From contig NZ_CP085988.1 of NCBI RefSeq assembly GCF_020736365.1, positions 417,501-481,500 of the forward strand: a stretch of 64,000 bases of DNA, read 5' to 3'. Below, piece after piece: positions 1-11,124 of this stretch. Both the position numbers and the translations under genes were made by a program. This DNA is from Clostridium sp. M62/1. GTDB taxonomy: Bacteria > Bacillota > Clostridia > Lachnospirales > Lachnospiraceae. The notes below the pieces were generated by a model. That model was not told where the DNA came from and did not search any database. It saw only the letters and a list, made by a program, of their open reading frames with translations. The stretch's first letter is position 1. The number at the start of each line of letters is the position of its first letter.

Positions 1-2225
<2,225 letters not shown>

Positions 2226-2311
2226 AAGAGGTTGGGTAGGAAGGATGGAAAGGTAGGAAGAAGGAAGAGCGGAAGTTCAATGTGTGGTTTTGAGGGTATG
2301 TATCCTCATTT

Positions 2312-2385
2312 GGCCCGGTGGCTCAGTTGGTTAGAGCGCCGCCCTGTCACGGCGGAGGTCGTGGGTTCGAGTCCCATCCGGGTCG
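2312..2385 (+). tRNA. tRNA-Asp (GTC)
   Basis: A 74-base cloverleaf with acceptor arm GGCCCGG/CCGGGTC, anticodon loop CTGTCAC giving anticodon GTC, and T-arm GGGTTCGAGTCCC. It is the first of seven tRNAs co-oriented behind the 23S gene. CCA is not encoded. Confidence 0.97.
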
Positions 2386-2414
2386 CTTTAGCGACAAGCT
2401 AAAAATTAAAATCT

Positions 2415-2487
2415 GGGGTCTTAGCTCAGCTGGGAGAGCATCTGCCTTACAAGCAGAGGGTCATAGGTTCGAGCCCTATAGGCCCCA
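2415..2487 (+). tRNA. tRNA-Val (TAC)
   Basis: A 73-base cloverleaf with acceptor GGGGTCT/AGGCCCC, anticodon loop CTTACAA (anticodon TAC) and a canonical GGTTCGAGCC T-loop. Second gene of the tRNA string. Confidence 0.97.
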
Positions 2488-2495
2488 TTTCATTT

Positions 2496-2568
2496 GCCGA
2501 TGTGGCTCAATTGGCAGAGCAGCTGATTTGTAATCAGCAGGTTATCGGTTCGAGTCCGATCATCGGCT
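2496..2568 (+). tRNA. tRNA-Thr (TGT)
   Basis: A 73-base cloverleaf with perfectly paired acceptor GCCGATG/CATCGGC, anticodon loop TTTGTAA (anticodon TGT). Only 8 bases separate it from tRNA-Val, consistent with co-transcription. Confidence 0.97.
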
Positions 2569-2591
2569 CTAGGCGAAAGCCAATTTCATAT

Positions 2592-2673
2592 GGATGGATT
2601 CCCGAGTGGCCAAAGGGGGCAGACTGTAAATCTGTTGCGACACGCTTCGGTGGTTCGAATCCACCTCCATCCA
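2592..2673 (+). tRNA. tRNA-Tyr (GTA)
   Basis: An 82-base class II tRNA with a long variable arm, acceptor GGATGGA/TCCATCC and anticodon loop CTGTAAA (anticodon GTA). The long variable arm is expected for bacterial tRNA-Tyr. Confidence 0.97.
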
Positions 2674-2732
2674 TTTAAAATAAGTATTGATATTTTGATA
2701 CTTATTGTATATAATAGTAATGTAAATATTGA

Positions 2733-2806
<74 letters not shown>

Positions 2807-2865
2807 TTTTTTTATGCATTTTTTTAGACGGAGTCATCTGTCTGGTGAAGGTGCATAAGGAAAAT

Positions 2866-2938
<73 letters not shown>

Positions 2939-3018
2939 TTTATTTTTTTGCTTATGAATGTATGTTTAGAACAAAACATTCGTTTTGAAACGAAGCTTGT
3001 CATTTCAATAATATTTCC

Positions 3019-3091
3019 GGGGTATTAGCTCAGTCGGTAGAGCACTTGACTTTTAATCAAGTTGTCCGGGGTTCGAATCCCCGATGCCTCA
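3019..3091 (+). tRNA. tRNA-Lys (TTT)
   Basis: A 73-base cloverleaf with acceptor GGGGTAT/ATGCCTC (two G-U type pairs), anticodon loop CTTTTAA (anticodon TTT) and T-arm CCGGGGTTCGAATCCCCG. It is the last tRNA; a terminator follows 12 bases later. Confidence 0.96.
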
Positions 3092-3103
3092 TCCTTAAAA
3101 ATA

Positions 3104-3142
3104 AGCGGGAAGCCTTTAAGATAAGGGCTTTCCGCTGTTTTT
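3104..3142 (+). terminator. terminator of the rRNA-tRNA operon
   Basis: Hairpin with arms AGCGGGAAGCC and GGCTTTCCGCT around an A-rich loop, followed by GTTTTTG. It closes the 23S-tRNA transcript. Confidence 0.85.
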
Positions 3143-3198
3143 GTTATGATAAAAACTGACTGGAGGCTGCCAAACGCAAAGAAGACCTGATAACATTT

Positions 3199-3227
3199 TT
3201 GGACAGACCGAATATGATATGTAAAAT
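3199..3227 (+). promoter_or_regulatory. possible promoter of the M15 peptidase-like gene
   Basis: TTGGAC (3199-3204), a 17-base spacer and TAAAAT (3222-3227), ending 26 bases before the chosen ATG. A match to the sigma-A pattern by eye only. Confidence 0.45.
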
Positions 3228-3253
3228 GATATATGATAATAAAGGAAACTTGC

Positions 3254-4012
3254 ATGAGAGATATCACATTATGTCATCCAAGACTTCAGCATCTGGCCAC
3301 TCAGTGGCAGAAGGAGTGTCTGGATCAGGGGATTATTGTGGAGATTGGGGAAACGCTCAGGACTGTAAAGGAGCAGGATGCGCTGTATGAGCAGGGCAGG
3401 ACAAAACCTGGGCCGATTGTTACAAATGCAAAAGGGAGCAGCTATTCCTCACAGCACCAATGGGGGATTGCCTTTGATTTTTTTCTAAAAATGGATATTA
3501 ACGGAAATGGAGCTGTAACAGATGATGCCTTCAACGATTCTACGGGAATGTTTGAGAGGGCAGCTTCTGTGGCAGAGAAGCTGGGTCTCGGATGGGGAGG
3601 CAGATGGACGAGTATTGTGGATAAACCTCATTTATATCTGCCGGATTGGGGAAGCACAACGAAAGAATTGAAGAAAACTTATAAAAATCCCAAGGCATTT
3701 ATGGCGACCTGGCCGAAAAAGGCAGATGAGGGCTGGAAGATGGCCCAGGACGGCATTCGCTGGTGGTACCAGTATTCAGATGGCTCCTATGCAAAGGATG
3801 GATGGTTTTGGATGGAACGAAACAGTGCCTGGTATCTGTTTGACAGGGACGGTTATATGCTGACTGGACTTCAGAAAGATTCAGAAGGCCAGTATTTCTT
3901 TCTCTGGCCTGAGCATGATTCCAACGAAGGAAAATGTATGGTGACAGATGACAGGGGGGCCCTGAAAATTGTGTCAAAGTATGATTTTGACAGGCATAGA
4001 TACATTATGTAA
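3254..4012 (+). CDS. M15-type D-Ala/L-Ala-D-Glu peptidase with cell-wall-binding C-terminus
   Basis: Probable cell-wall peptidase of 252 residues. Residues 65-75 contain SSQHQWGIAFD, the S-x-H-x-x-G-x-A-x-D zinc-binding pattern of the VanY/endolysin M15 family, and residues 123-130 contain DKPHLYLP, matching the second His site. Residues about 158-215 hold Trp/Gly/Tyr-rich segments (WWYQYSDGSYAKDGWFW) that resemble choline/glucan-binding repeats. No clear signal peptide, so it may be a prophage-lysin relic or use a non-classical export route. The start at 3254 is chosen because AAAGGA lies 7-8 bases upstream; an ATG at 3233 has no ribosome binding site. Confidence 0.8.
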   Translation: MRDITLCHPRLQHLATQWQKECLDQGIIVEIGETLRTVKEQDALYEQGRTKPGPIVTNAKGSSYSSQHQWGIAFDFFLKMDINGNGAVTDDAFNDSTGMFERAASVAEKLGLGWGGRWTSIVDKPHLYLPDWGSTTKELKKTYKNPKAFMATWPKKADEGWKMAQDGIRWWYQYSDGSYAKDGWFWMERNSAWYLFDRDGYMLTGLQKDSEGQYFFLWPEHDSNEGKCMVTDDRGALKIVSKYDFDRHRYIM

Positions 4013-4119
4013 AGTGAAGACAGGATGAATGGGATGCATGCGAGAAAAAGAATTAAAGGGAATGAAACAGCAAACCAGAAAGAGATGGCGGGAAAAGAAA
4101 ATCGTCAGAATTTGTTAAG

Positions 4120-4148
4120 TTGTTTTATTCCATGCTTATTGATATAAT
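4120..4148 (+). promoter_or_regulatory. promoter of the secreted MBL-fold gene
   Basis: TTGTTT (4120-4125), a 17-base spacer and a perfect TATAAT (4143-4148), 56 bases before the start codon at 4205. Confidence 0.65.
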
Positions 4149-4204
4149 CGCAGTTAGATAAACCTCATGAAAGGACAGAAGATGGGAATCAGAAAGGATG
4201 GAAG

Positions 4205-5227
4205 ATGAAAGAAAACCTGAAAAAAAGACTGAAAAATAGAGGAAAAAGGCTGATGGCCGCGTTTATGGCGGCATTTATGATGTTTCTGGCAGTGCCGGCC
4301 GGGGAGAGCAGGGCTGATGAAAACGGATTGCTGATCGAGGCCATTCAGCAGGGGCAACAGCCTGGACAGCCGGCTGCCGGCTCGGCTACAGACTCTAAGG
4401 AGGAGGCGTATCTGGGAGGAGCAGCGCTTACAATGCTGGCTTCTCAGACTTCTGGCCAGAATATGTCGTTTCTGCTTCAGACAAATAACGGGGAGGTCAT
4501 TGTCATAGACGGCGGGCTTGATCAGGATGCAGATCATCTGGTGGAGACGATTCAGTCTATGGGAGGCAGGGTGTCTGCCTGGCTGATCACGCATCCCCAC
4601 AGTGACCATATCGGAGCTCTGACAAATATTTTAAACAGGAATCCCGTTCCAGTGCAGATTGACAGCATCTACTACTCCTTCTTGTCCAGGGAACAGTATG
4701 AGAAGGGCGATAATATGGGGCGCATGTCAGATTACGATAATCTGATGGCTGCATTTTCAAAGACAGCTCCGGAAAAGCTGCATACTCCTCTCTCAAAGGG
4801 GCAGGAATTCTGGGTGGACAACGCCAGAATTACCGTGATGAATGAGCCGTTTTACACAGAGTACAATACATTTAACAACAGCTCAGTGGTTTACAGGATT
4901 GACATTAACGGGAAGAGGATTATGTTTCTCGGGGATCTGGGATGGGAGCCGGGAACCAGGTTAATTCGCATGTGGAATTATAATGAATTGGAATCGGATG
5001 TTGTTCAGATGGCACACCACGGCCAGGACGGAGTGGGGGAGAATCTTTATCAGGTTCTCCATCCGGAAATCTGCTTTTGGCCTGCTCCGGACTGGCTCTG
5101 GGACAATATGAAGGACGGAGTGGCAGGCGCAGGTTCCTACAATACGATGAAAACACGGGCATGGATGGAGCGGATAGGAGTCCAGAGAAATTATGTTGCC
5201 AAGGACGGAGATCAGGTGCTCCGTTAA
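4205..5227 (+). CDS. secreted metallo-beta-lactamase-fold hydrolase (ComEC/Rec2-like domain)
   Basis: A 340-residue protein with a positively charged N-terminus and a hydrophobic signal segment (residues about 16-36, with a cleavage-like PAGESRA), so probably exported. The MBL fold is shown by VIDGG near 101, the metal motif HPHSDHIG at 130-137, FLGDLGW near 242-247 and the late AHHG at 270-273. This subgroup resembles the hydrolase domain of ComEC and free-standing MBL proteins; the substrate is not evident. The ATG at 4205 follows AAAGGATGGAAG, a good ribosome binding site. It stands alone between its own promoter and a strong terminator. Confidence 0.82.
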   Translation: MKENLKKRLKNRGKRLMAAFMAAFMMFLAVPAGESRADENGLLIEAIQQGQQPGQPAAGSATDSKEEAYLGGAALTMLASQTSGQNMSFLLQTNNGEVIVIDGGLDQDADHLVETIQSMGGRVSAWLITHPHSDHIGALTNILNRNPVPVQIDSIYYSFLSREQYEKGDNMGRMSDYDNLMAAFSKTAPEKLHTPLSKGQEFWVDNARITVMNEPFYTEYNTFNNSSVVYRIDINGKRIMFLGDLGWEPGTRLIRMWNYNELESDVVQMAHHGQDGVGENLYQVLHPEICFWPAPDWLWDNMKDGVAGAGSYNTMKTRAWMERIGVQRNYVAKDGDQVLR

Positions 5228-5299
5228 GGATGGAATGGTACCGGGACATGCAGCTCTGATATGCAGATAAGAGGCAAAAAAGAAGTAAAAGAATGACAT

Positions 5300-5358
5300 G
5301 CAGGAATATCCTGCCCTGGTATGACAGATACCCGGGCAGGACATTCCTGCTTTTTTTT
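5300..5358 (+). terminator. strong terminator after the MBL-fold gene
   Basis: Inverted arms GCAGGAATATCCTGCCC and GGGCAGGACATTCCTGC, followed by eight Ts. A near-perfect 17-base stem with one mismatched position. Confidence 0.92.
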
Positions 5359-5532
5359 ACAGGAGGCTGAAAAACAAGGAAGGATTTACTGCTCAGGAAG
5401 GGGAGGGGACGTTTCTGTGCGATTTATTTTCAGAAAAACGGTGGAAAAAAAGGGAGTTTTACCTTAAAATAATTACAATAACTGTTTGAGGGAATGCCTG
5501 TGATGGGATGTGTTTGGCAGGAGGAAGTTTTT

Positions 5533-7470
5533 ATGAAGAAGCAGACATTGCTTGAGCGGACGGCGGCTCAGGTGAGAATGGGGCAGACGGAAGAATTTGA
5601 AAATTTCTACATTCTGACTGTCCAGGATGTGTTTCAGGCTGCCTGTGAGGCCCAGGGACACGAGAAAGCAGGAGATCTGGTAATTATTACTTATGCTGAA
5701 CTGTTCGGCCAGAGAGAGACGATTCCGGAGTCTGAGGAGGCTATTAGAAACTACCTGAGGGAGCTTGTCTTTCACCATGCGGGGATGGCGCCGGAATCTG
5801 AGTCTGAGCCTGGAAGTGATCCGGAAAAAATTTCAGAAAATATGGCTGCAGAGCTTTGGATGACGGTGGAGGAAAAGGCGGGAATTTCGAAGGATGAAGC
5901 TGTGGAGGAGAAGGAGGAAAGCTCCCCGGGAGAATATGTAAAGAGCTTTGTACGGGTGACTCTGATGTTTGTGGTGCTCGGGATTGCCGCATTTATCCTG
6001 TACAGGGGAGTAATCCAGTTTATTGATGAACATAACAGAGTACAGGATACTGTTTCAGAGGGGACTGAATCAGAGGGCATCTACAAAGCAGGGGAGAACG
6101 GCACAAGTGATGGAAAAGCGCCGGATAGTGAAAATAAAACAGAGAACATGGATGGAAAGGAGGACCAGGCTGTTTCATTTCGCCTTGAGGGGGACAGGCT
6201 TCTAGTTGATTCTGAGGAAGGCGGGATGGAGACGGGAGAACTCTTTCTGGGAAGGCAGCGTCTGATTTTTGAGGACGGAGAGCTGACGGGAATTGAGAGA
6301 AACAGGCAGACAGAAGCTTCCCAGAATATCTTTTATGACGGAGAAACTAAGTATACGGTAAGGGATGGGGACATTTACCGGAAAATTCCCGGTCAGAAGG
6401 AGGAGTGCGTCATCCGAAACGGCCATGTGGAATGGGCCGATTTTCGTTTCCAGAGTCTTTACTATGTGTGCAGCTATCAGATTCCCAATTCTGAGCAGAT
6501 AAAGAGGACAGCCTATATGGCGGATAGAGATGGGGAAAATCAGTCAGAGCTTTTTACAGACAGTGCTGTTTTAGATAATGACGGACTTCAGTTTACAGAG
6601 GACTGGGTGTATTACCGAAAGGGAAATTCTGTATTCAGAACTGGCATGAGAGAAGCGCGAAAGGAAAGAATGGTCAAAACTCAGGGTGAGTATTTTGCTT
6701 TTGGGGATACTCTGTTTTATATGGATGAGAATGGACTGAACTGTGTTTCCGAGGGAGAGACAGATTATGCAGAGGGGGAAATTTTGCTGCCGGCTCTGGA
6801 AGATGGACAGATTGTGTTTGTGTACGAGGACGGAGAGCCGGCTCAGCCAGATGAAAACGGAGAACTTCACATCGGGGACATGGTCTATACGATGGATGGA
6901 AATGCTGTGACAGCAGTAAGGCCTGCCCAGCAGATTTATGGGAATGAATTATACTACCTGTATGGGAGCGGAATGGACAGAAAAATTTATAAAAAAGCCA
7001 TTGACAGTGATTCGACTGCGCTGGTTGCTCAGAACGGCATATACACGGACAGCTTCTGCATCATAGGAAGCTGGCTTTACTACAGCGCCTGCATGGAAAA
7101 TATTGACGGGGTACAGTACAGCCAGACTTACAGGGCAAATCTGGACACCATGGCCCAGGAGAAGGTGGGGCGCCTGTTCCAGGGAGTGATCACAGCCATG
7201 TACCCGGACAGGGAAGAAAACAGGATTTTCGGGGAATATATTTCTGAAACGGTGGACGGGAAGATTCACGGGAATATCTGTGCGATTATGGAGGACGGAC
7301 AGATGGGAATTATCGAGGATTCTATTCCGAGAAACAGCGGAAATGACAGACTGTCCTTTGTAGCTGCCCAGGGAGATGATATTTACTGTTTCTACCACGA
7401 ATGTACGTATGACAGTACATCGGGAGTGATCCGGGATATAAGTACAGAGGCATCGCTGGTAAAGTGGTAG
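5533..7470 (+). CDS. membrane-anchored protein with sigma-factor-like N-terminus and beta-propeller-like extracytoplasmic domain
   Basis: A 645-residue protein. Residues about 5-82 (FENFYILTVQDVFQAACEAQ and what follows) look like a degenerate ECF sigma region 2, predicted cytoplasmic. An acidic linker (85-135) leads to one transmembrane helix (about 139-160). The rest is a long extracellular part with repeated Y-Y, W-x-Y-Y and G-x-x-Y patterns, like DUF5050-type propellers. This layout suggests sensing across the membrane, but there is no adjacent sigma or anti-sigma gene. The start at 5533 has GGCAGGAGG 9 bases upstream; a start at 5494 lacks one. Function unknown. Confidence 0.72.
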   Translation: MKKQTLLERTAAQVRMGQTEEFENFYILTVQDVFQAACEAQGHEKAGDLVIITYAELFGQRETIPESEEAIRNYLRELVFHHAGMAPESESEPGSDPEKISENMAAELWMTVEEKAGISKDEAVEEKEESSPGEYVKSFVRVTLMFVVLGIAAFILYRGVIQFIDEHNRVQDTVSEGTESEGIYKAGENGTSDGKAPDSENKTENMDGKEDQAVSFRLEGDRLLVDSEEGGMETGELFLGRQRLIFEDGELTGIERNRQTEASQNIFYDGETKYTVRDGDIYRKIPGQKEECVIRNGHVEWADFRFQSLYYVCSYQIPNSEQIKRTAYMADRDGENQSELFTDSAVLDNDGLQFTEDWVYYRKGNSVFRTGMREARKERMVKTQGEYFAFGDTLFYMDENGLNCVSEGETDYAEGEILLPALEDGQIVFVYEDGEPAQPDENGELHIGDMVYTMDGNAVTAVRPAQQIYGNELYYLYGSGMDRKIYKKAIDSDSTALVAQNGIYTDSFCIIGSWLYYSACMENIDGVQYSQTYRANLDTMAQEKVGRLFQGVITAMYPDREENRIFGEYISETVDGKIHGNICAIMEDGQMGIIEDSIPRNSGNDRLSFVAAQGDDIYCFYHECTYDSTSGVIRDISTEASLVKW

Positions 7471-7618
7471 AGAAGAGATGAGAAAGAGATAAAGATTAGA
7501 TAAAGAATAGATTGAGAATAGATAAAGAAACAGAGGAACCATGAGAGACGAAACGCCAGACGGGGCAGGGCTGCTGTCATGGAATAAACAGAAACAGGAA
7601 CCTGGAAGGAGCAGGAGT

Positions 7619-9238
7619 ATGCGTCTGATTGACAGACTGGAGGAATATGGAAGGTCAGATTTTTATGGCTTCCACATGCCGGGACATAAAAGAAGGCAGG
7701 AGCTGGGGATAACTTCCTTCCCCAATCCGTTTTCTGTGGATATTACAGAGATCGAGGGGTTTGACAACCTTCACCACGCAGAGGGAATTTTGAGAGACTC
7801 CATGGAGCAGGCGGCTCAGATTTACGGGTCAGACAGGACGTATTATCTGGTCAATGGCAGCACCTGCGGAATTCTGGCAGCCATCAGCGCGGCGGTGCCC
7901 GAGGGAGGAACTCTCCTGATGGCAAGGAATTCTCACAAGTCAGCCTACCATGGAGTGATGCTCAGGGGACTGAAGGCCCTGTATGTATATCCTGAGATCT
8001 TTGAGGAATATGGAATTCAGGGAGGGATCTCTGCCGAAAAGATAGACAGGATTTTGAAGGAGCAGGGGAAGAGGGAGATAGGAGCTGTCTTTCTCACCTC
8101 TCCCACCTATGAGGGAATTGTGTCGGATGTGGAACGCATTGCAGAGACTGTCCATTCATACGGGCTTCCTCTGATTGTAGATCAGGCTCACGGCGCCCAT
8201 CTTGCATTTGGAGAAGGGACGGGAAAAGGCAGGAGAGAGGGGAGGCTGTTTGCGCGCTCTGCGCTGGAATTGGGAGCGGATGTGGTGATTGAGAGTGTGC
8301 ATAAAACACTTCCCTCTCTGACGCAGACGGCTCTGCTCCATATAAGAGGCAGCCGCATTGACAGGGAATGCCTGGAATTTTATCTGAGAGTGTATCAGAG
8401 CTCCAGCCCCTCCTATCTTTTGATGGCTTCCATCGATAACTGTATTCAGTATATGGACTTGGAGGGAAGAAAACACCTGGAGAAGTACGGAAGGCGTCTG
8501 GAGCAGTGGATGGAGAGAGCGGAGGAATGGAAATGCCTGTGGATCCTTGACGATTCTGTGATCGGGCGCAAGGCTGCAGCAGACAGGGATCTGTCAAAGC
8601 TGGTGGTGGGCATAAGACCCCATGTCAGGAGAGAACTTGGAGAGAAGACTGCAGAAGAGAACGGCGGCCGGGAAAGATACAATGGAACCTGGCTGGCAGC
8701 AGAGGTAAGAGAACGGTTTCATCTGGAACCGGAAATGTGCTGCGACAGGTATGTGATTTTTATGACCTCCCTGATGGACAGCGAGGAAGGACTTTTGCGG
8801 CTGATGGAGGCTCTGTGTACGATCGACAGGGAGTTATGTGAAAAAGCGGCAGAAGAGAACAAAAGGGAAGGCACAGAGGAAAGCAAAAGGGAGGATGAAA
8901 AAGGGGCAGAGCTGGCTGCGCAGGACAGCCGGCTCTTTACCTGGACGAGAGATACAGAGGTGAGGATGAATATGTCTGAGGCTATCAGACGGCCTGGCAG
9001 GCGCATTCGCCTGGAGCAGGCAGCAGGACTTGTGAGCAGAGGATTTCTCACCGTCTATCCGCCAGGAGTTCCGGCCATAGTTCCCGGTGAGGAGATTTCC
9101 AGGGAGGCGCTTCAGATGATTCTTTCCAACAGAAGGCTGGGCCTGACTGTGGAGGGAATTTATGAGGACGGGACAGTGGACACTGCAGTCAGGGAAGCGG
9201 TTGAAAAGAACGGTAAAGAAGGACAGATGGAAAGATAA
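7619..9238 (+). CDS. Orn/Lys/Arg decarboxylase-family PLP enzyme (YaaO-like)
   Basis: A fold-type I PLP enzyme of 539 residues. HMPGHK at 19-24 is the family signature; NGSTCG at 79-84 contacts the phosphate; D188 and H191 in DQAHGAH and K229 in ESVHKTLPS are the cofactor-binding residues, K229 forming the Schiff base. The C-terminal half has a Glu/Lys-rich insertion (about 405-440 region) before the final domain. It begins the yaaO-kinase-holB-yaaT-yabB-rsmI order also found in B. subtilis. AAGGAG precedes the ATG at 7619 at good distance; an upstream ATG at 7541 in the same frame would add 26 residues. Which amino acid is decarboxylated cannot be told. Confidence 0.85.
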   Translation: MRLIDRLEEYGRSDFYGFHMPGHKRRQELGITSFPNPFSVDITEIEGFDNLHHAEGILRDSMEQAAQIYGSDRTYYLVNGSTCGILAAISAAVPEGGTLLMARNSHKSAYHGVMLRGLKALYVYPEIFEEYGIQGGISAEKIDRILKEQGKREIGAVFLTSPTYEGIVSDVERIAETVHSYGLPLIVDQAHGAHLAFGEGTGKGRREGRLFARSALELGADVVIESVHKTLPSLTQTALLHIRGSRIDRECLEFYLRVYQSSSPSYLLMASIDNCIQYMDLEGRKHLEKYGRRLEQWMERAEEWKCLWILDDSVIGRKAAADRDLSKLVVGIRPHVRRELGEKTAEENGGRERYNGTWLAAEVRERFHLEPEMCCDRYVIFMTSLMDSEEGLLRLMEALCTIDRELCEKAAEENKREGTEESKREDEKGAELAAQDSRLFTWTRDTEVRMNMSEAIRRPGRRIRLEQAAGLVSRGFLTVYPPGVPAIVPGEEISREALQMILSNRRLGLTVEGIYEDGTVDTAVREAVEKNGKEGQMER

Positions 9239-9239
9239 G

Positions 9240-9923
9240 ATGAAGCAGAAAACAGGAACTGAATTAGAACAGGGAAGAGGACAAAGAGAAGAGGAGAGAA
9301 ACGAATACGGGAAAATCTACTTTGTGATGGGAAAGAGCGCTTCGGGAAAGGATACCATTTACAAAAAGCTGCTGGAACGTATTCCGGAGCTGAAAACCAT
9401 TATCCCCTATACAACCCGGCCTATGCGGGAGGGAGAAAAGGAGGGGGCAGAGTACCATTTTACAGATGAGGCCTCCTTACAGGAGATGTGGGAAATGGGA
9501 AAGGTGATTGAAAAGAGAACTTATCATACGATGTACGGCCCCTGGAGCTATGCAACCGTCGATGACGGGCAGATTGATCTCAGGGAGGGGAACATTCTGA
9601 TGATAGGAACGCTTGAATCCTACCAGAGTATCCGCAGCTACTTTGGACGGGAGAATACAGTCCCCCTCTATATTGAGGTGGAGGATGGAGAACGGCTTGA
9701 ACGGGCTCTGAACCGGGAAAAACAGCAGAAATGCCCGCGATATGCGGAGCTGTGCCGCCGTTTTCTGGCTGACGAGGAGGATTTTTCAGAGGAAAAGCTG
9801 GCTGAAGCAGGAATCACCGCGCAGGACAGATATGAGAACCGGGAGCTGGAAAAGTGTTTAGACGATCTGGCCCAGAGGATAACAGGGTTTCCCTTTTATT
9901 CTCGCTTTCCTCAAAAGGGATAG
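9240..9923 (+). CDS. guanylate kinase-like protein
   Basis: A 227-residue P-loop kinase starting one base after the preceding stop. GKSASGKD at 31-38 is the Walker A loop, and YTTRPMREGEKEGAEYHF (57-74) is the GMP-binding signature of guanylate kinases, with Arg60. The C-terminal third (RRFLADEEDF, RYENRELEKCLDDL) is typical of the divergent clostridial guanylate kinase-like group. In B. subtilis this operon position holds thymidylate kinase instead. An ORF extension to 9162 overlaps the decarboxylase and is unlikely. Whether it phosphorylates GMP, or only resembles Gmk, is unproven. Confidence 0.8.
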   Translation: MKQKTGTELEQGRGQREEERNEYGKIYFVMGKSASGKDTIYKKLLERIPELKTIIPYTTRPMREGEKEGAEYHFTDEASLQEMWEMGKVIEKRTYHTMYGPWSYATVDDGQIDLREGNILMIGTLESYQSIRSYFGRENTVPLYIEVEDGERLERALNREKQQKCPRYAELCRRFLADEEDFSEEKLAEAGITAQDRYENRELEKCLDDLAQRITGFPFYSRFPQKG

Positions 9924-10047
9924 TGTGATATAATAGCGAGGAAAGCGCATGCCATGCTTGCATGAGCATGCATTTGACGAGCGGCCCATCGAGACGTCAG
10001 TCGAGATGGTATAATGACCGCGAAAGTCTGTATCAGGAGGATACGAA

Positions 10048-10110
10048 ATGACAGCCGCACAGGCAGTGAGAGAAGAGACAGCGGCTTTAATGCGCAGCTT
10101 CTATGCATAA
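10048..10110 (+). CDS. possible 20-residue leader peptide upstream of holB
   Basis: A short reading frame (MTAAQAVREETAALMRSFYA) with a perfect AGGAGG 7 bases before the ATG, ending 20 bases before the holB start. It could be translationally coupled to holB, or be a remnant of a lost gene. It sits just after a TATAAT (10010-10015) and a hairpin-forming stretch (9986-10009). No homolog recognised; real translation is unproven. Confidence 0.4.
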   Translation: MTAAQAVREETAALMRSFYA

Positions 10111-10130
10111 CATTTTCTTCAGGAGGAATC

Positions 10131-11120
10131 ATGGCAGGCTTTAAAGATATTATCGGACATGAAATGATAAAGGATCATTTTCAGAAAGCAATCGAATACC
10201 ACAAGGTTTCCCATGCGTATATCCTTTCGGGCGAGCAGGGGATGGGAAGGAAGACATTAGCTAAGGCATTTGCCATGACGCTGCTCTGTGAAAAAAGTGA
10301 TAAGGAACCGTGCATGGAATGTCATTCCTGCAAACAGATACTGAGCGGGAACCATCCGGATGTGATCTGGGTCACCCATGAAAAGCCAAACAGCATCGGT
10401 GTTGACGATATACGGGAGCAGCTCAATGACACCATACAGATTAAGCCCTACAGCAGCGCCTACAAGATCTATCTGGTGGACGAGGCGGAGAAAATGACGG
10501 TTCAGGCTCAGAACGCCCTTTTAAAGACCATTGAGGAGCCGCCGTCCTATGCGGTGATTATTCTGATGACCACCAACGAGGAGGCATTTCTGCCGACCAT
10601 CCTGTCACGGTGTATTAAGCTGAAGCTGAGACCATTAAAGGATCAGACCGTCAGCAGCTATCTGATGGAATCCATGGGAATCGGGGAGAGCCAGGCGGAT
10701 ATCTATGCGGCATTTGCCAGAGGAAATCTGGGAAAGGCCATTCATCTGGCGTCTTCAGAGGAGTTTAAGCTGCTTTACAGGGAGATTCTGAACCTTTTAA
10801 AGCATGTGAAGGAGATGGATCTTGTCATGCTTCTCGACTACATCAGGAAGATGCAGGAGGAAAACCTCGATCTGGACGAGTGCCTGGATTTCATGCAGCT
10901 CTGGTACAGGGACATTTTGATGTACAAGGTGACAAAGGATATGAACTGCCTGATTTTTAAGGAGGAATATACAACCGTCAGCAAGCTCTGCCAGAACAGC
11001 TCCTATGAGGGGCTTGAGACCATTCTGAATGCCATTGACAAGGCAAAGGCAAGGCTGGCGGCCAATGTAAATACAGAGCTCGCCCTTGAGCTTATGCTCT
11101 TAACAATGAAGGAGAATTAG
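10131..11120 (+). CDS. holB: DNA polymerase III subunit delta'
   Basis: Clamp-loader subunit of 329 residues. The protein begins MAGFKDIIGHE, typical of the family; the P-loop GEQGMGRK lies near 33-40, the Cys cluster C-x8-C-x2-C-x2-C forms the zinc site, and LVDEAEKM is the Walker B/sensor region followed by NALLKTIEEPP. It acts with the gamma/tau and delta subunits to load the sliding clamp. AGGAGGAATC precedes the ATG at 10131, so a longer frame to 10014 is not needed. RicT follows 4 bases after the stop. Confidence 0.93.
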   Translation: MAGFKDIIGHEMIKDHFQKAIEYHKVSHAYILSGEQGMGRKTLAKAFAMTLLCEKSDKEPCMECHSCKQILSGNHPDVIWVTHEKPNSIGVDDIREQLNDTIQIKPYSSAYKIYLVDEAEKMTVQAQNALLKTIEEPPSYAVIILMTTNEEAFLPTILSRCIKLKLRPLKDQTVSSYLMESMGIGESQADIYAAFARGNLGKAIHLASSEEFKLLYREILNLLKHVKEMDLVMLLDYIRKMQEENLDLDECLDFMQLWYRDILMYKVTKDMNCLIFKEEYTTVSKLCQNSSYEGLETILNAIDKAKARLAANVNTELALELMLLTMKEN

Positions 11121-11124
11121 ATTG

